DNA of 33,097 bases from Flavobacteriales bacterium UBA7430 (GTDB taxonomy: Bacteria > Bacteroidota > Bacteroidia > Flavobacteriales > UBA7430), in assembly GCA_002478765.1 (NCBI GenBank), contig DLQO01000019.1:2944-36040 (forward strand), written 5' to 3'. The translations under genes were made by a program, and so were the position numbers. Positions 8,734-16,419 of the stretch are shown piece by piece. Below the pieces are notes generated by a model that saw nothing but the letters and a program-made list of their open reading frames with translations, was not told the origin of the DNA and made no database searches. Position 1 is the first letter of the stretch. Each line of letters begins with the position of its first letter.

Positions 8734-9498
8734 ATGAATTTCAATTTACCCCACATACCTCTACGCACTGAAACTCCCAGATCAGAAGGACTTACCATGG
8801 TCATGGATAAAGGACTAAGCATTAGAGAGGCTGAAGACATGCTATCAGGGTCCTCAAAATATATTGATTTAATTAAACTAGGATTTGGAACTGCTTATTT
8901 AGAAGAAAATCTAAAAGAGAAAATAAAGCTTTACAAGAATGCAGGACACAAAGTATACTTTGGCGGCACACTTTTTGAAGCTTTTATTGCCAGAGATATG
9001 TTTCAGGAATACATAGACTTGATTGAGCGGTATGAATTAGATACAATAGAAATATCTGATGGATGCATTACCATGGATCATGAAAAAAAATGTGAATACA
9101 TCAATATTGTATCCCAAAGCACAACCGTATTGTCAGAAATAGGCGCCAAGAGCGCTGATATTTTGATCCCACCGTACAAGTGGATTCAAATGATGGAGAA
9201 AGAACTTAGTGCTGGATCTTGGAAAGTCATTGCAGAAGCTCGTGAAGGTGGAAATGTAGGAATATGCAGAGATACAGGTGAAGTTCGATCGGATCTTATT
9301 GAAGAAATTTTGACAGAAATTCCGAAGGATAAGATTCTTTGGGAAGCCCCTCAAAAATCACAACAAGTTTGGTTTATCAAACTTATGGGGGCTAACGTAA
9401 ATCTCGGAAATATTGCTCCAAACGAAGTCATGCCTCTAGAATGCTTACGTTTAGGTTTAAGAGGTGATACCTTTTTTGATTTTTTACCCAAGAAATAA
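8734..9498 (+). CDS. Phosphosulfolactate synthase family protein (ComA-like)
   Basis: Member of the ComA family (PF02679). The characterised archaeal enzyme adds sulfite to phosphoenolpyruvate to give (R)-phosphosulfolactate, the first step of coenzyme M synthesis. The 254 residues fit a TIM barrel and show family segments: KLGFGTAYL near 49-57, VYFGGTLFEAF near 74-84, TIEISDGCI near 106-114, ILIPPYKW and EAREGGNVGI near 167-176, and LGNIAPNEVMPLE near the end. Coenzyme M is not expected here. In Bacteroidota a sulfonate role, for instance towards cysteate for sulfonolipids, is an inference; the plant homologue Hsa32 shows the family also has other roles. It overlaps the rhodanese gene by one base. 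Confidence 0.85.
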   Translation: MNFNLPHIPLRTETPRSEGLTMVMDKGLSIREAEDMLSGSSKYIDLIKLGFGTAYLEENLKEKIKLYKNAGHKVYFGGTLFEAFIARDMFQEYIDLIERYELDTIEISDGCITMDHEKKCEYINIVSQSTTVLSEIGAKSADILIPPYKWIQMMEKELSAGSWKVIAEAREGGNVGICRDTGEVRSDLIEEILTEIPKDKILWEAPQKSQQVWFIKLMGANVNLGNIAPNEVMPLECLRLGLRGDTFFDFLPKK

Positions 9499-9800
9499 TG
9501 AAGTTTATTGATTCAAATGAGCTGAGAAAGAAGTTGAAGAATAAAGAAAATATTCAGCTCATAGACATTCGAGAACCCTACGAATATGAGGACGGTGCTT
9601 TGTGCAATGAAAACATTCCTCTGGACAAGATGATGGCCTCTACAGATCGTATTACACGAGATAAACCTGTGATTATATACTGTCGAACTAGCCGACGATC
9701 TACAGCCATCACATACATGCTAGAGAAAAAATACAAATTCACCAACCTCTATTTTTTAAAAGGAGGCTACAGCGACTACATAAAAAATGAAAACTCGTAA
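9498..9800 (+). CDS. Single-domain rhodanese (sulfurtransferase)
   Basis: Small cytoplasmic sulfurtransferase of 100 residues, the usual size for single-domain GlpE/PspE-like proteins. It starts with the alpha/beta pattern QLIDIREPYEYEDG (Asp and Arg of the DxRe motif near 23-25) and has the active-site loop YCRTSRRS with the persulfide-forming Cys62. The usual GHIPGA stretch is degenerate (ALCNENIPL). Its start overlaps the ComA-like gene by one base and its end overlaps the DUF368 gene by 14 bases, so all three are probably translated together. Rhodaneses can release sulfite from thiosulfate, and sulfite is the ComA co-substrate; the link is inferred from gene position. Confidence 0.9.
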   Translation: MKFIDSNELRKKLKNKENIQLIDIREPYEYEDGALCNENIPLDKMMASTDRITRDKPVIIYCRTSRRSTAITYMLEKKYKFTNLYFLKGGYSDYIKNENS

Positions 9801-10791
9801 GCGATTTGAACTAGTGAATCTTTGGGTCATTTTAAAAGGGTTTGCCATGGGCGCCGCTAATGTCATTCCTGGTGTTTCTGGAGGGACCATAGCACTGGTA
9901 ACAGGAATTTATGAAGATCTAATCAATGCTCTAAAGTCCTTTGACAAAAAAGCCTTACAACTCTTACTAAAAGGCAATATCAAAGAATTATCAAATCACA
10001 TCAACGCTAAATTTTTATTTGCACTGATGTTTGGAGTCTTACTAAGCATTTTTAGTCTTGCAAAAGCTTTTGCTTATCTTCTAGTGGAACATCCAACACA
10101 AATATGGGCCTTCTTTTTTGGTCTCGTTCTGGCATCCGTATATTACGTAGGCAAAACCGTTGAATCCTGGAGTGTAGTAAACCGATGCTTTTTCTTACTA
10201 GGAACACTCATCGCACTTTTAATCTCCTTTACCAACCCAGCTCCAACTGCCAATGGGAATTACCTCTTCGTATTTTTTTGCGGCATCATCGGCATCAGTG
10301 GAATGCTATTACCTGGTTTATCCGGATCCTACATCCTCATGCTGCTAGGGAACTACAAACTTCTTATGGTTGATTCCATCAACACGCTATCGAGTAGTCT
10401 CAAATCAATACTCTCAGGAGATCTTTCTTTCCTGAAAAATACAGAACATGTAACAAGTCTTATACATTTTAGCATTTTTTTACTAGGGTCTGTATTTGGT
10501 TTGCTTGTATTTTCCAAAGTTATTGCTTGGATTTTCCAACGGTATAAGAACAGTACGATTTCAATCCTAACGGGTTTTGTCTTTGGGTCATTAGCAATTA
10601 TATGGCCATGGAAGAATGAAGTTCGTGATCCTAACATACTGGATCGCCATGGAAATGAAATGATTGTTGGTTATGAAAGGTTTATCCCTGAACAACTCGA
10701 TAAAACCACCTTAACCACACTTGTTTGTATGATTTTAGGAGTGGCCTGTATTTGGGCAGTAGAAAAATTGGCTGAAAAACAAAACAAATGA
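9787..10791 (+). CDS. DUF368 membrane protein (PopT-type undecaprenyl phosphate translocase family)
   Basis: Polytopic inner membrane protein of the DUF368 family. A Vibrio cholerae member has been shown to recycle undecaprenyl phosphate across the membrane (PopT); applying that role here is by family. The 334 residues have about eight to nine hydrophobic segments and two inversely arranged signature loops, IPGVSGGT at 27-34 and LPGLSGSY at 175-182, consistent with an internal duplication. The start overlaps the rhodanese gene by 14 bases and the end overlaps aroE by 4. A lipid-carrier role would suit this organism, which also has an initiating sugar-phosphate transferase that uses undecaprenyl phosphate at 13.1-14.5 kb. 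Confidence 0.85.
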   Translation: MKTRKRFELVNLWVILKGFAMGAANVIPGVSGGTIALVTGIYEDLINALKSFDKKALQLLLKGNIKELSNHINAKFLFALMFGVLLSIFSLAKAFAYLLVEHPTQIWAFFFGLVLASVYYVGKTVESWSVVNRCFFLLGTLIALLISFTNPAPTANGNYLFVFFCGIIGISGMLLPGLSGSYILMLLGNYKLLMVDSINTLSSSLKSILSGDLSFLKNTEHVTSLIHFSIFLLGSVFGLLVFSKVIAWIFQRYKNSTISILTGFVFGSLAIIWPWKNEVRDPNILDRHGNEMIVGYERFIPEQLDKTTLTTLVCMILGVACIWAVEKLAEKQNK

Positions 10792-11519
10792 AAAAATTTG
10801 GACTCATCGGGAAGACATTAGGTCACTCTTTTTCAAAATCTTTTTTTGAAGAAAAATTTGAAAAAGAAGAAATTAAAAATGCTTCTTACAACAACTTTCC
10901 ATTGGAAACTGTTGATGAATTCAAAACACTCATCAAAGAGCATTCTTTTTATGGGATGAATGTCACCATCCCTTATAAGGTATCGATCATTCCAATGCTG
11001 GATGAATTGTCTGAAGAAGTTAAAGCTATTGGTGCTGTAAACACCATCCAATTTACCCAGGGCAAGTTAGTTGGCTACAACACAGATTACATCGGGTTTC
11101 ACAATTCCTTGAAACCCTTCCTTGAAAACACCATGGAGAAAGCTTTGATTCTGGGTACCGGTGGGGCCTCCAAGGCGGTTGTGTATGCTCTTGAGAAAAT
11201 TGGTGTTTCTTGCACCTGTGTATCTAGAAATCCTATAGGGACTCAGTTAAACTATGAGGATCTTAATGAATTTGTGATTAAACACCACCTACTCATCATC
11301 AACACCACACCACTAGGAACAAGTCCAAATATAGACCAATGCCCTGACATCCCTTATCAATTCATAGGTGACAAACATTTACTCATGGATTTGGTCTACA
11401 ATCCTTCCGAAACTCTTTTCTTGAAAAAAGGAAAACACAAAGGGGCAAATATTCTAAACGGAAAATCCATGCTCATTCATCAAGCTGAAGAAGCTTGGAA
11501 AATATGGCATACTTACTGA
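10788..11519 (+). CDS. aroE: Shikimate dehydrogenase
   Basis: Reduces 3-dehydroshikimate to shikimate with NADPH in aromatic amino acid synthesis. The 243 residues contain the shikimate-binding GHSFSKS (Ser14 and Ser16), catalytic Lys64 in NVTIPYK, GAVNTI near 82-87, catalytic Asp100 in GYNTDYIGF, the NADP-binding GTGGASKA loop at 123-130, NTTPLG and DLVYNP near the end. It is somewhat shorter than the proteobacterial enzyme (about 270) but has all key residues. It overlaps the DUF368 gene by 4 bases (ATGA) and closes the operon; its last 7 bases overlap the end of the SCO1-type gene on the other strand. Confidence 0.96.
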   Translation: MKKFGLIGKTLGHSFSKSFFEEKFEKEEIKNASYNNFPLETVDEFKTLIKEHSFYGMNVTIPYKVSIIPMLDELSEEVKAIGAVNTIQFTQGKLVGYNTDYIGFHNSLKPFLENTMEKALILGTGGASKAVVYALEKIGVSCTCVSRNPIGTQLNYEDLNEFVIKHHLLIINTTPLGTSPNIDQCPDIPYQFIGDKHLLMDLVYNPSETLFLKKGKHKGANILNGKSMLIHQAEEAWKIWHTY

Positions 11520-12181
11520 TATTCTTTGCGTAAAATCTCAATGTCATTTTTGAGTCGCTCCATTTCATTAACGAGTGTGCCATCATAGTAACCCCGAATT
11601 CTTTGTTGCTTATCCATCAACATAAAATTTTCCGTGTGCACAAAATCTCTTTCCCCACCATCACCCTCAGTCAGCACAGCAAAATATGATTTTCGTGCAA
11701 GTGAATAAATCTCTTTTTTAGAACCCGTGAGTAGCACCCACTTATCAGAATCAATCTCGTACTTGTCTGCATAAGCTTTTAAAACCTCAATAGAATCCAT
11801 TTCAGGATAGACGGTATGAGAAACAAACATAACATCTTCATCATCCATGTAATAATCGTGTAATCCTTTCATTTGAGTTGTCATTTTCGGACAAATGTTA
11901 CCACATGTAGTGAAAAAGAAATCAGTGACGTATATTTTACCATCAACATCATCAAGTCGAAACGTATCACCATTTTGGCTGTACAATTCAAATTCAGAGA
12001 CACGATGACCTTTGTTATTCAACTCAACGGATTCATCAACCAATTTAGGGTTGACATCTGCCGGCTGGTAAATTTTTAATTTTGGATCCTTTTTCAACTG
12101 AGGATAAACAAATAAAAAGCCGATTGAGATGATGAAGGATACAATCAACATTCTAATTTTTAATCTAGGTACTGAGCTCAT
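11513..12181 (-). CDS. SCO1/SenC family copper-binding thioredoxin-like protein
   Basis: Membrane-anchored protein facing the periplasm that delivers copper to, or reduces cysteines in, the CuA site of cytochrome c oxidase. One N-terminal hydrophobic helix (about residues 10-26) acts as an anchor. The copper ligands are visible: Cys93 and Cys97 in TTCGNICPKM, and His182 in DFVHTENF. The DFFFTTC start and the VSHTVYPEMDS segment near 120-130 are typical of the SCO fold. It has 222 residues. It lies 56 bases after the hydroxyacyl-CoA dehydrogenase gene and has its own -7 box, so it may be transcribed separately. No cytochrome oxidase gene is in the window. Confidence 0.93.
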   Translation of the reverse strand: MSSVPRLKIRMLIVSFIISIGFLFVYPQLKKDPKLKIYQPADVNPKLVDESVELNNKGHRVSEFELYSQNGDTFRLDDVDGKIYVTDFFFTTCGNICPKMTTQMKGLHDYYMDDEDVMFVSHTVYPEMDSIEVLKAYADKYEIDSDKWVLLTGSKKEIYSLARKSYFAVLTEGDGGERDFVHTENFMLMDKQQRIRGYYDGTLVNEMERLKNDIEILRKEYQ

Positions 12182-12194
12182 AAGTCATTTTTCA

Positions 12195-12202
12195 CAAATT
12201 TA
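12195..12202 (-). promoter_or_regulatory. Candidate -7 box of the SCO1-type gene
   Basis: On the minus strand this reads TAAATTTG, matching TAnnTTTG, 13 bases before the start codon. The implied leader is only a few bases long, so the site is plausible but not certain. Confidence 0.3.
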
Positions 12203-12237
12203 TGGATAAAAAAGTGCTGTTGAAAGGAGCTCAATAA

Positions 12238-13131
12238 TTATTTCAAAAATTGATTTGCAGGGCTTTTGGATTTTACGCCCTCTGCATAATCATAAAACCC
12301 TTCTCCAGCTTTAACACCCAACTTACCGGCGGCAACCATATTAACCAACAAAGCACAAGGAGCGTATTTGGCTTGTCCAAAACCCTCTTGGAGTACCTGA
12401 AGAATAGAAAGGCATACATCTAAACCTATAAAGTCTGCAAGATGCAGAGGCCCCATTGGATGAGACATTCCTAATTGCATTACAGAATCGATTTCTGATA
12501 CGCCTGCTACTCCTTCGTGTAAAGTATAAATGGCCTCATTTATCATGGGCATTAGAATACGATTGGCAACAAAACCGGGATAATCCTGAACTTCAACAGG
12601 TGTTTTTTGTAAATCTTCAGCGCATTTCATCACCTTTTCAGCAACCTCATCAGTCGTTTCGTAACCCCGAATTACTTCAACCAGTTTCATTACGGGCACA
12701 GGATTCATAAAATGCATTCCAATCACTTGTCCAGCACGATTCGTTGCAGCTGCAATTTTTGTAATGGATATCGATGAGGTATTGGAAGCCAAAATAACGT
12801 GATCCTCACATACTTCATCCAATTGAGAAAAAAGCCTCCTTTTAACGCCTATGTCTTCAGTGGCTGCTTCAATGACCAAATCTACACCAACCACACCCAT
12901 GTCGAGGCTATCAAATGTTGATATATTCGCTAATGTAGATTGCATCGCTTCGACACTTATCTTTTCGCGATCAACCATTCGATTTAAATTCTTCTCAATG
13001 GTTTTCAGCCCACATTTAAGAGAATCCTCAGAAACATCAATCAAGGATACTTGACAACCATTTTGAGCGAAAGCATGTGCAATTCCATTTCCCATGGTTC
13101 CCGCACCAATTATAGCAATCTTTTTCATCAT
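12238..13131 (-). CDS. 3-hydroxyacyl-CoA (3-hydroxybutyryl-CoA) dehydrogenase
   Basis: NAD(P)-dependent oxidation or reduction of L-3-hydroxyacyl-CoA, as in fatty acid or aromatic degradation (Hbd/PaaH type). The 297 residues have an N-terminal Rossmann domain with IGAGTMGNGIA near 8-18, the SNTSSISIT segment, GMHFMNPVPVMKLVE with the catalytic His, and the C-terminal helical domain with DYPGFVANRILMP, LGMSHPMGPLHLADFIGLD and GEGFYDY. It is a stand-alone dehydrogenase with no hydratase domain. The start codon lies one base after the sugar transferase stop, so it is co-transcribed with an unrelated envelope gene. M1 or M2 may be the start. Confidence 0.94.
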   Translation of the reverse strand: MMKKIAIIGAGTMGNGIAHAFAQNGCQVSLIDVSEDSLKCGLKTIEKNLNRMVDREKISVEAMQSTLANISTFDSLDMGVVGVDLVIEAATEDIGVKRRLFSQLDEVCEDHVILASNTSSISITKIAAATNRAGQVIGMHFMNPVPVMKLVEVIRGYETTDEVAEKVMKCAEDLQKTPVEVQDYPGFVANRILMPMINEAIYTLHEGVAGVSEIDSVMQLGMSHPMGPLHLADFIGLDVCLSILQVLQEGFGQAKYAPCALLVNMVAAGKLGVKAGEGFYDYAEGVKSKSPANQFLK

Positions 13132-13132
13132 A

Positions 13133-14551
13133 TTATTTTCCTCTTCCTTGAAAGACTATTTTAAAGGTGTAAATCAAAACTTTCATATCATTAAATATAG
13201 ACATGTTTTCTATATAAATGATGTCATATCGCAAACGTTCAATCATTTCATCTACGCTACTCGCATAACCATACCGAACCATACCCCATGATGTAATGCC
13301 AGGTTTTACTTTACGAATATGCTTATAGTGAGCAGCCCGATTAAGAATTTGATTCGCATAAAATACTCTTTCTGGGCGAGGACCAACCATCGACATATCG
13401 CCAAGTAAGACATTGAAAAACTGAGGCAGTTCGTCAATTCTATAACGGCGCATGAATCTCCCTAATTTTGTTACTCTTGAATCTCCATCTCCCGACAATT
13501 GTGGTCCTTGCTTTTCTGCATCTACAAACATCGATCTAAACTTGATGATATTAAATAATTTACCATTGATTCCGACACGTTCTTGATAAAAGAATACAGG
13601 ACCCTGAGAATCAATTTTTATGAGCACAATAATCAATAAATAAAAAGGCGTCAAAAGAAAAAGAGCTATCAGAGAAATCAACACATCAATAAATCTCTTG
13701 AGCGTCAGTTGCCACAAAGACATGAATTGGTGCTTAATTTCTACAAGAGGGACTTCAAACATTGATTTCATTTTAACCTTACCAGCTAGGATGTCATAAT
13801 TATTTGGTTTGACCTTAATTAAGACATCCATATCCTCTAAGTCATTAATGATTTCTTCCAATATATGGTTTTGTTCAGAACGCTCGATGGCAATCAGAAC
13901 CTCTTCGATTTCATGCGCATCTATAATAACACGAAGATCTTTGTATGAACCCAAATAAGGCGTGTGTAATTTTAGTTTATGACCATCAACATCCATACCA
14001 TTTGCGAACCCAACGATTAAATTACCGCCCGACTTGAAACTTTTTGTAAGATTGTTGTACATAGACACAGCACTATCTCCACCTCCAACAATTAATGTTT
14101 TAAAACCAATCTCTCGTCGGTGGATTCTTCGAATTGTATGTGTCGTAATGACCAACCTAAATACAGAAGTAATCGTAAAATGAAGGGCAAACAACGATAA
14201 TATTGCCGTGTAATAATTCCTATAGGTAGGAATCACATCATCCAATAAAGCAACAAAGAAAACCACCAAAACTCCCGCGAAAGTTTGCACGAAAGTTTTA
14301 CTAATTTCAGTGAGTCTAGACCTGCGATAAATATCCTTGTATTGCCCCATAAACACATACAGTAAAACCCAAAAGATTGTTATCGTAACAACCCCTAATC
14401 TAAACCGATCATCATTAAGAATCGTATCCTCCAAGTAAAAATCCTGGGACTCAAACACAATTTTCCTGTATGCATAAAACAAGAACCAAGCTAAGGCAGA
14501 TGCACAAGCATCTACCATCAAGTACTTTAAAACTTGTATTTTTTTATTCAT
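13133..14551 (-). CDS. Exopolysaccharide-type undecaprenyl-phosphate sugar-phosphate transferase
   Basis: Polyprenyl-phosphate hexose-1-phosphate transferase that starts a surface polysaccharide repeat unit by moving sugar-1-phosphate from a nucleotide sugar to undecaprenyl phosphate. It has 472 residues: four N-terminal hydrophobic segments (about 10-30, 52-68, 92-105 and 115-138), a Rossmann-like CoA-binding domain from LIVGGGDSA (153-161), a membrane re-entrant helix at about 288-311 and the catalytic domain with GPVFFYQERVG, FRSM, Asp373-Glu374 in RIDELPQ, and VGPRPE (389-394). The full WbaP-like layout is present. It overlaps the upstream lipoprotein gene by 8 bases. No other glycosyltransferases are near, so the polysaccharide locus must lie elsewhere. 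Confidence 0.93.
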   Translation of the reverse strand: MNKKIQVLKYLMVDACASALAWFLFYAYRKIVFESQDFYLEDTILNDDRFRLGVVTITIFWVLLYVFMGQYKDIYRRSRLTEISKTFVQTFAGVLVVFFVALLDDVIPTYRNYYTAILSLFALHFTITSVFRLVITTHTIRRIHRREIGFKTLIVGGGDSAVSMYNNLTKSFKSGGNLIVGFANGMDVDGHKLKLHTPYLGSYKDLRVIIDAHEIEEVLIAIERSEQNHILEEIINDLEDMDVLIKVKPNNYDILAGKVKMKSMFEVPLVEIKHQFMSLWQLTLKRFIDVLISLIALFLLTPFYLLIIVLIKIDSQGPVFFYQERVGINGKLFNIIKFRSMFVDAEKQGPQLSGDGDSRVTKLGRFMRRYRIDELPQFFNVLLGDMSMVGPRPERVFYANQILNRAAHYKHIRKVKPGITSWGMVRYGYASSVDEMIERLRYDIIYIENMSIFNDMKVLIYTFKIVFQGRGK

Positions 14552-15479
14552 TATTTATGTGAAGCCATTTAATATTGTCAAAATGAAAAGATGCTGTTTC
14601 TGAAGTATCAGACATATGTGCTCTTATATAAATCCCAAATTCATCTGATGAATTCGCTAAAACCACTTGGTTCGTCATGTGAACATAAATTTTATTCCAA
14701 TCAATACTGGGGTTAACTTGAAGGGATTCATATCTTCTCAGAAAATCAGATGCTGGAGATTTGACAACGAGTCCAACTTTAAAAGACTGATCGCATCTAT
14801 AATTCAACTCCAACATGGTTGGTTTGTATAGTTTATCTAAGGACACCAACTCAGAGCTAAGCATTTCGAAAAAGGGATTTTCTGCATCTAAAGTCACTAC
14901 CAAACTCGAATTATCACCTTCTAAAAAAACCTCTGAATTTATCATTACATCGCTGGAGTCTTCCCCAAGAGAAAGCACCAAAGCTGCTTCATCATCTTCA
15001 TAGTCCTCAATCATCAAAAATTCAGTTTCCGCAGAATAATATGTCGTGGCATTTACCGATACAACCTGGTCTCTGTATAGATGAATACGATTTGTATCCA
15101 AGGAGGGCGTATTTGGTTCGATAGAATTTAACACACAAACTCCTAAAAAAGGATTGCGAATACGAGTCGCAGAAATACCATTAGCCTTAATTCCCGGATA
15201 AATAGTGAAATCATGAAAACCCTCAGCTAAAATAGGAATCGTCGCCGGAAGTTCAAACACCCCCAAAAATTGTCCATCCATATTAACCCAAGCATCCGTT
15301 ATCTTATGAGAGTCAGTTCCTTGAAAAACTTCTGTTTGAAGATTGATTGAAGAAATATGTAAATAAGAAGGCCGTTCTGCATTAAACTGCTCTTTTGAGC
15401 AGTTGCTAAAAATCAAAAGCATCAAGGTGAAAGCCAACATGGCTTTAGTTCTTACAAAATATTTAAACCATTCTCTCAT
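14544..15479 (-). CDS. Lipoprotein of unknown function, coupled to the sugar transferase
   Basis: I do not recognise this protein. The frame opens at 15521, but the ATG at 15479 gives a clean lipoprotein signal: basic MREWFKYFVRTK, a hydrophobic core and a lipobox-like FSNC with Cys27. From that start it has 311 residues. An Ig-like or PEGA-like beta region follows (about 40-110, with WVNMDGQFLGVFELPAT), then a middle part rich in acidic and serine residues, then a beta-rich C-terminal third ending SFHFDNIKWLHINN, which resembles the last strands of a jelly-roll carbohydrate-binding module. This comparison is by eye. The 8-base overlap with the sugar transferase gene suggests a role in surface polysaccharide biology. 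Confidence 0.8.
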   Translation of the reverse strand: MREWFKYFVRTKAMLAFTLMLLIFSNCSKEQFNAERPSYLHISSINLQTEVFQGTDSHKITDAWVNMDGQFLGVFELPATIPILAEGFHDFTIYPGIKANGISATRIRNPFLGVCVLNSIEPNTPSLDTNRIHLYRDQVVSVNATTYYSAETEFLMIEDYEDDEAALVLSLGEDSSDVMINSEVFLEGDNSSLVVTLDAENPFFEMLSSELVSLDKLYKPTMLELNYRCDQSFKVGLVVKSPASDFLRRYESLQVNPSIDWNKIYVHMTNQVVLANSSDEFGIYIRAHMSDTSETASFHFDNIKWLHINNE

Positions 15480-15490
15480 TATTATCAATG

Positions 15491-15553
15491 ACATATTGTA
15501 CACCCGTGTAAATCGCAACACTCAACTAACGTTATCGAAAACTACATATTGTA
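15491..15553. repeat. Ten-base direct repeat, two copies
   Basis: ACATATTGTA occurs exactly at 15491-15500 and at 15544-15553, 53 bases apart from start to start, upstream of the lipoprotein operon. Each copy borders a perfect 5-base inverted repeat. A regulator binding site is possible but unproven. Confidence 0.5.
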
Positions 15554-15561
15554 GATGATAA

Positions 15562-15569
15562 CAAATGTA
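15562..15569 (-). promoter_or_regulatory. Candidate -7 box of the lipoprotein-sugar transferase operon
   Basis: On the minus strand the site reads TACATTTG, matching TAnnTTTG. Transcription would start near 15555, leaving a leader of about 75 bases to the ATG at 15479 that contains both ACATATTGTA copies. Confidence 0.35.
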
Positions 15570-15719
15570 TGCAATTCCAATGGCAACGCCTTTCGTTTTA
15601 GGAACCTTATCTAGCAAAACCACGAACTGATAAATCTACATCGTATAAAAATTGACGCTTAAAAAACTCCCAAGAAATGCAGATGACTAAAAAAACCGAC
15701 TGACGATAAAGCTCTGTTT

Positions 15720-15727
15720 TATTTTTG
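15720..15727 (+). promoter_or_regulatory. Candidate -7 box of the pcm promoter
   Basis: TATTTTTG matches TAnnTTTG and ends 32 bases before the pcm start. No -33 TTTG was found at the usual spacing. Confidence 0.4.
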
Positions 15728-15759
15728 TTCACAAGATACATTTTAATAGATTCGCCAAG

Positions 15760-16419
15760 ATGAATTTATCAGACAGCATAAGGCTCCAAGGCAGAAGAAA
15801 AAAACTCATACAAGAGCTAAGCACCATGGGTGTTGAATCAAAAAAAGTATTGGGCGCGATGCTTAAAGTGCCTCGTCACTTCTTCCTAGACTCTTCTTTC
15901 GAAGACTTTGCGTATCAAAATAAAGCTTTCCCTATTGGTGAGGAACAAACGATATCCCATCCTTATACGGTTGCGTTTCAATCTGAAATGCTGGATATCA
16001 AAATAGGTGATAAGATTCTTGAAATTGGTACTGGGTGTGGCTACCAAACAGCTGTACTCTATCACTTAGGAGCAAGCGTCTATTCTATCGAGAGGCAACA
16101 CGCTCTGCATCACAAAGCAAAATTAATTCTCAATAAAATGAGAATTAAAGCCCACTTACATTATGGCGACGGATATCTTGGTCTCCCAGCTAAAGCACCC
16201 TTTGATAAAATCATTGTAACAGCGGGCGCTCCCGAAATCCCCCAAGAACTGTTTAAACAACTAACGATAGGAGGTCTGATGATGATTCCTTTGGGTTCCG
16301 AAGAACAAATAATGACACTCGTTGTAAAAACCAATGAAAAAGAGTTCGAAAAAGTGGAATTTGACAACTTTAATCAGCGCCATTTTCGCTTTGTTCCCAT
16401 GCTAAAAAACAAACAGTGA
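15760..16419 (+). CDS. pcm: Protein-L-isoaspartate O-methyltransferase
   Basis: Uses S-adenosylmethionine to methylate isoaspartyl residues of aged proteins, starting their repair. The 219 residues fit the family. Motifs are the substrate-region ISHPYTVAFQSEML near 65-78, the SAM-binding motif I EIGTGCGYQTA at 88-98, IER near 110 at the end of strand 2, and the motif region DKIIVTAGAPEIP with LFKQLTIGGLMMIPLG further on. The C-terminal stretch NFNQRHFRFVPML is typical (usually VRFVPL). It is a single-gene unit, since the genes on both sides lie more than 200 bases away. A -7 box precedes it. Confidence 0.95.
   Translation: MNLSDSIRLQGRRKKLIQELSTMGVESKKVLGAMLKVPRHFFLDSSFEDFAYQNKAFPIGEEQTISHPYTVAFQSEMLDIKIGDKILEIGTGCGYQTAVLYHLGASVYSIERQHALHHKAKLILNKMRIKAHLHYGDGYLGLPAKAPFDKIIVTAGAPEIPQELFKQLTIGGLMMIPLGSEEQIMTLVVKTNEKEFEKVEFDNFNQRHFRFVPMLKNKQ

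Larger units (their letters stand above)
15480..15759. other. Divergent intergenic region with repeats between the lipoprotein gene and pcm
   Basis: This 280-base gap holds a -7 box for each flanking gene, listed separately, plus a 10-base direct repeat ACATATTGTA at 15491-15500 and 15544-15553. The second copy overlaps the inverted repeat CTACA-tat-TGTAG (15542-15554); the first overlaps TACAC-cc-GTGTA (15499-15510). No RNA gene or convincing small open frame was seen. Confidence 0.5.

Noticed and set aside
15522..15759. tRNA, riboswitch or small gene in the widest gaps (15.5-15.8, 16.4-16.7 and 20.6-20.9 kb)
   Set aside because: No cloverleaf, conserved riboswitch core or open frame with a credible start was found by eye in these gaps.
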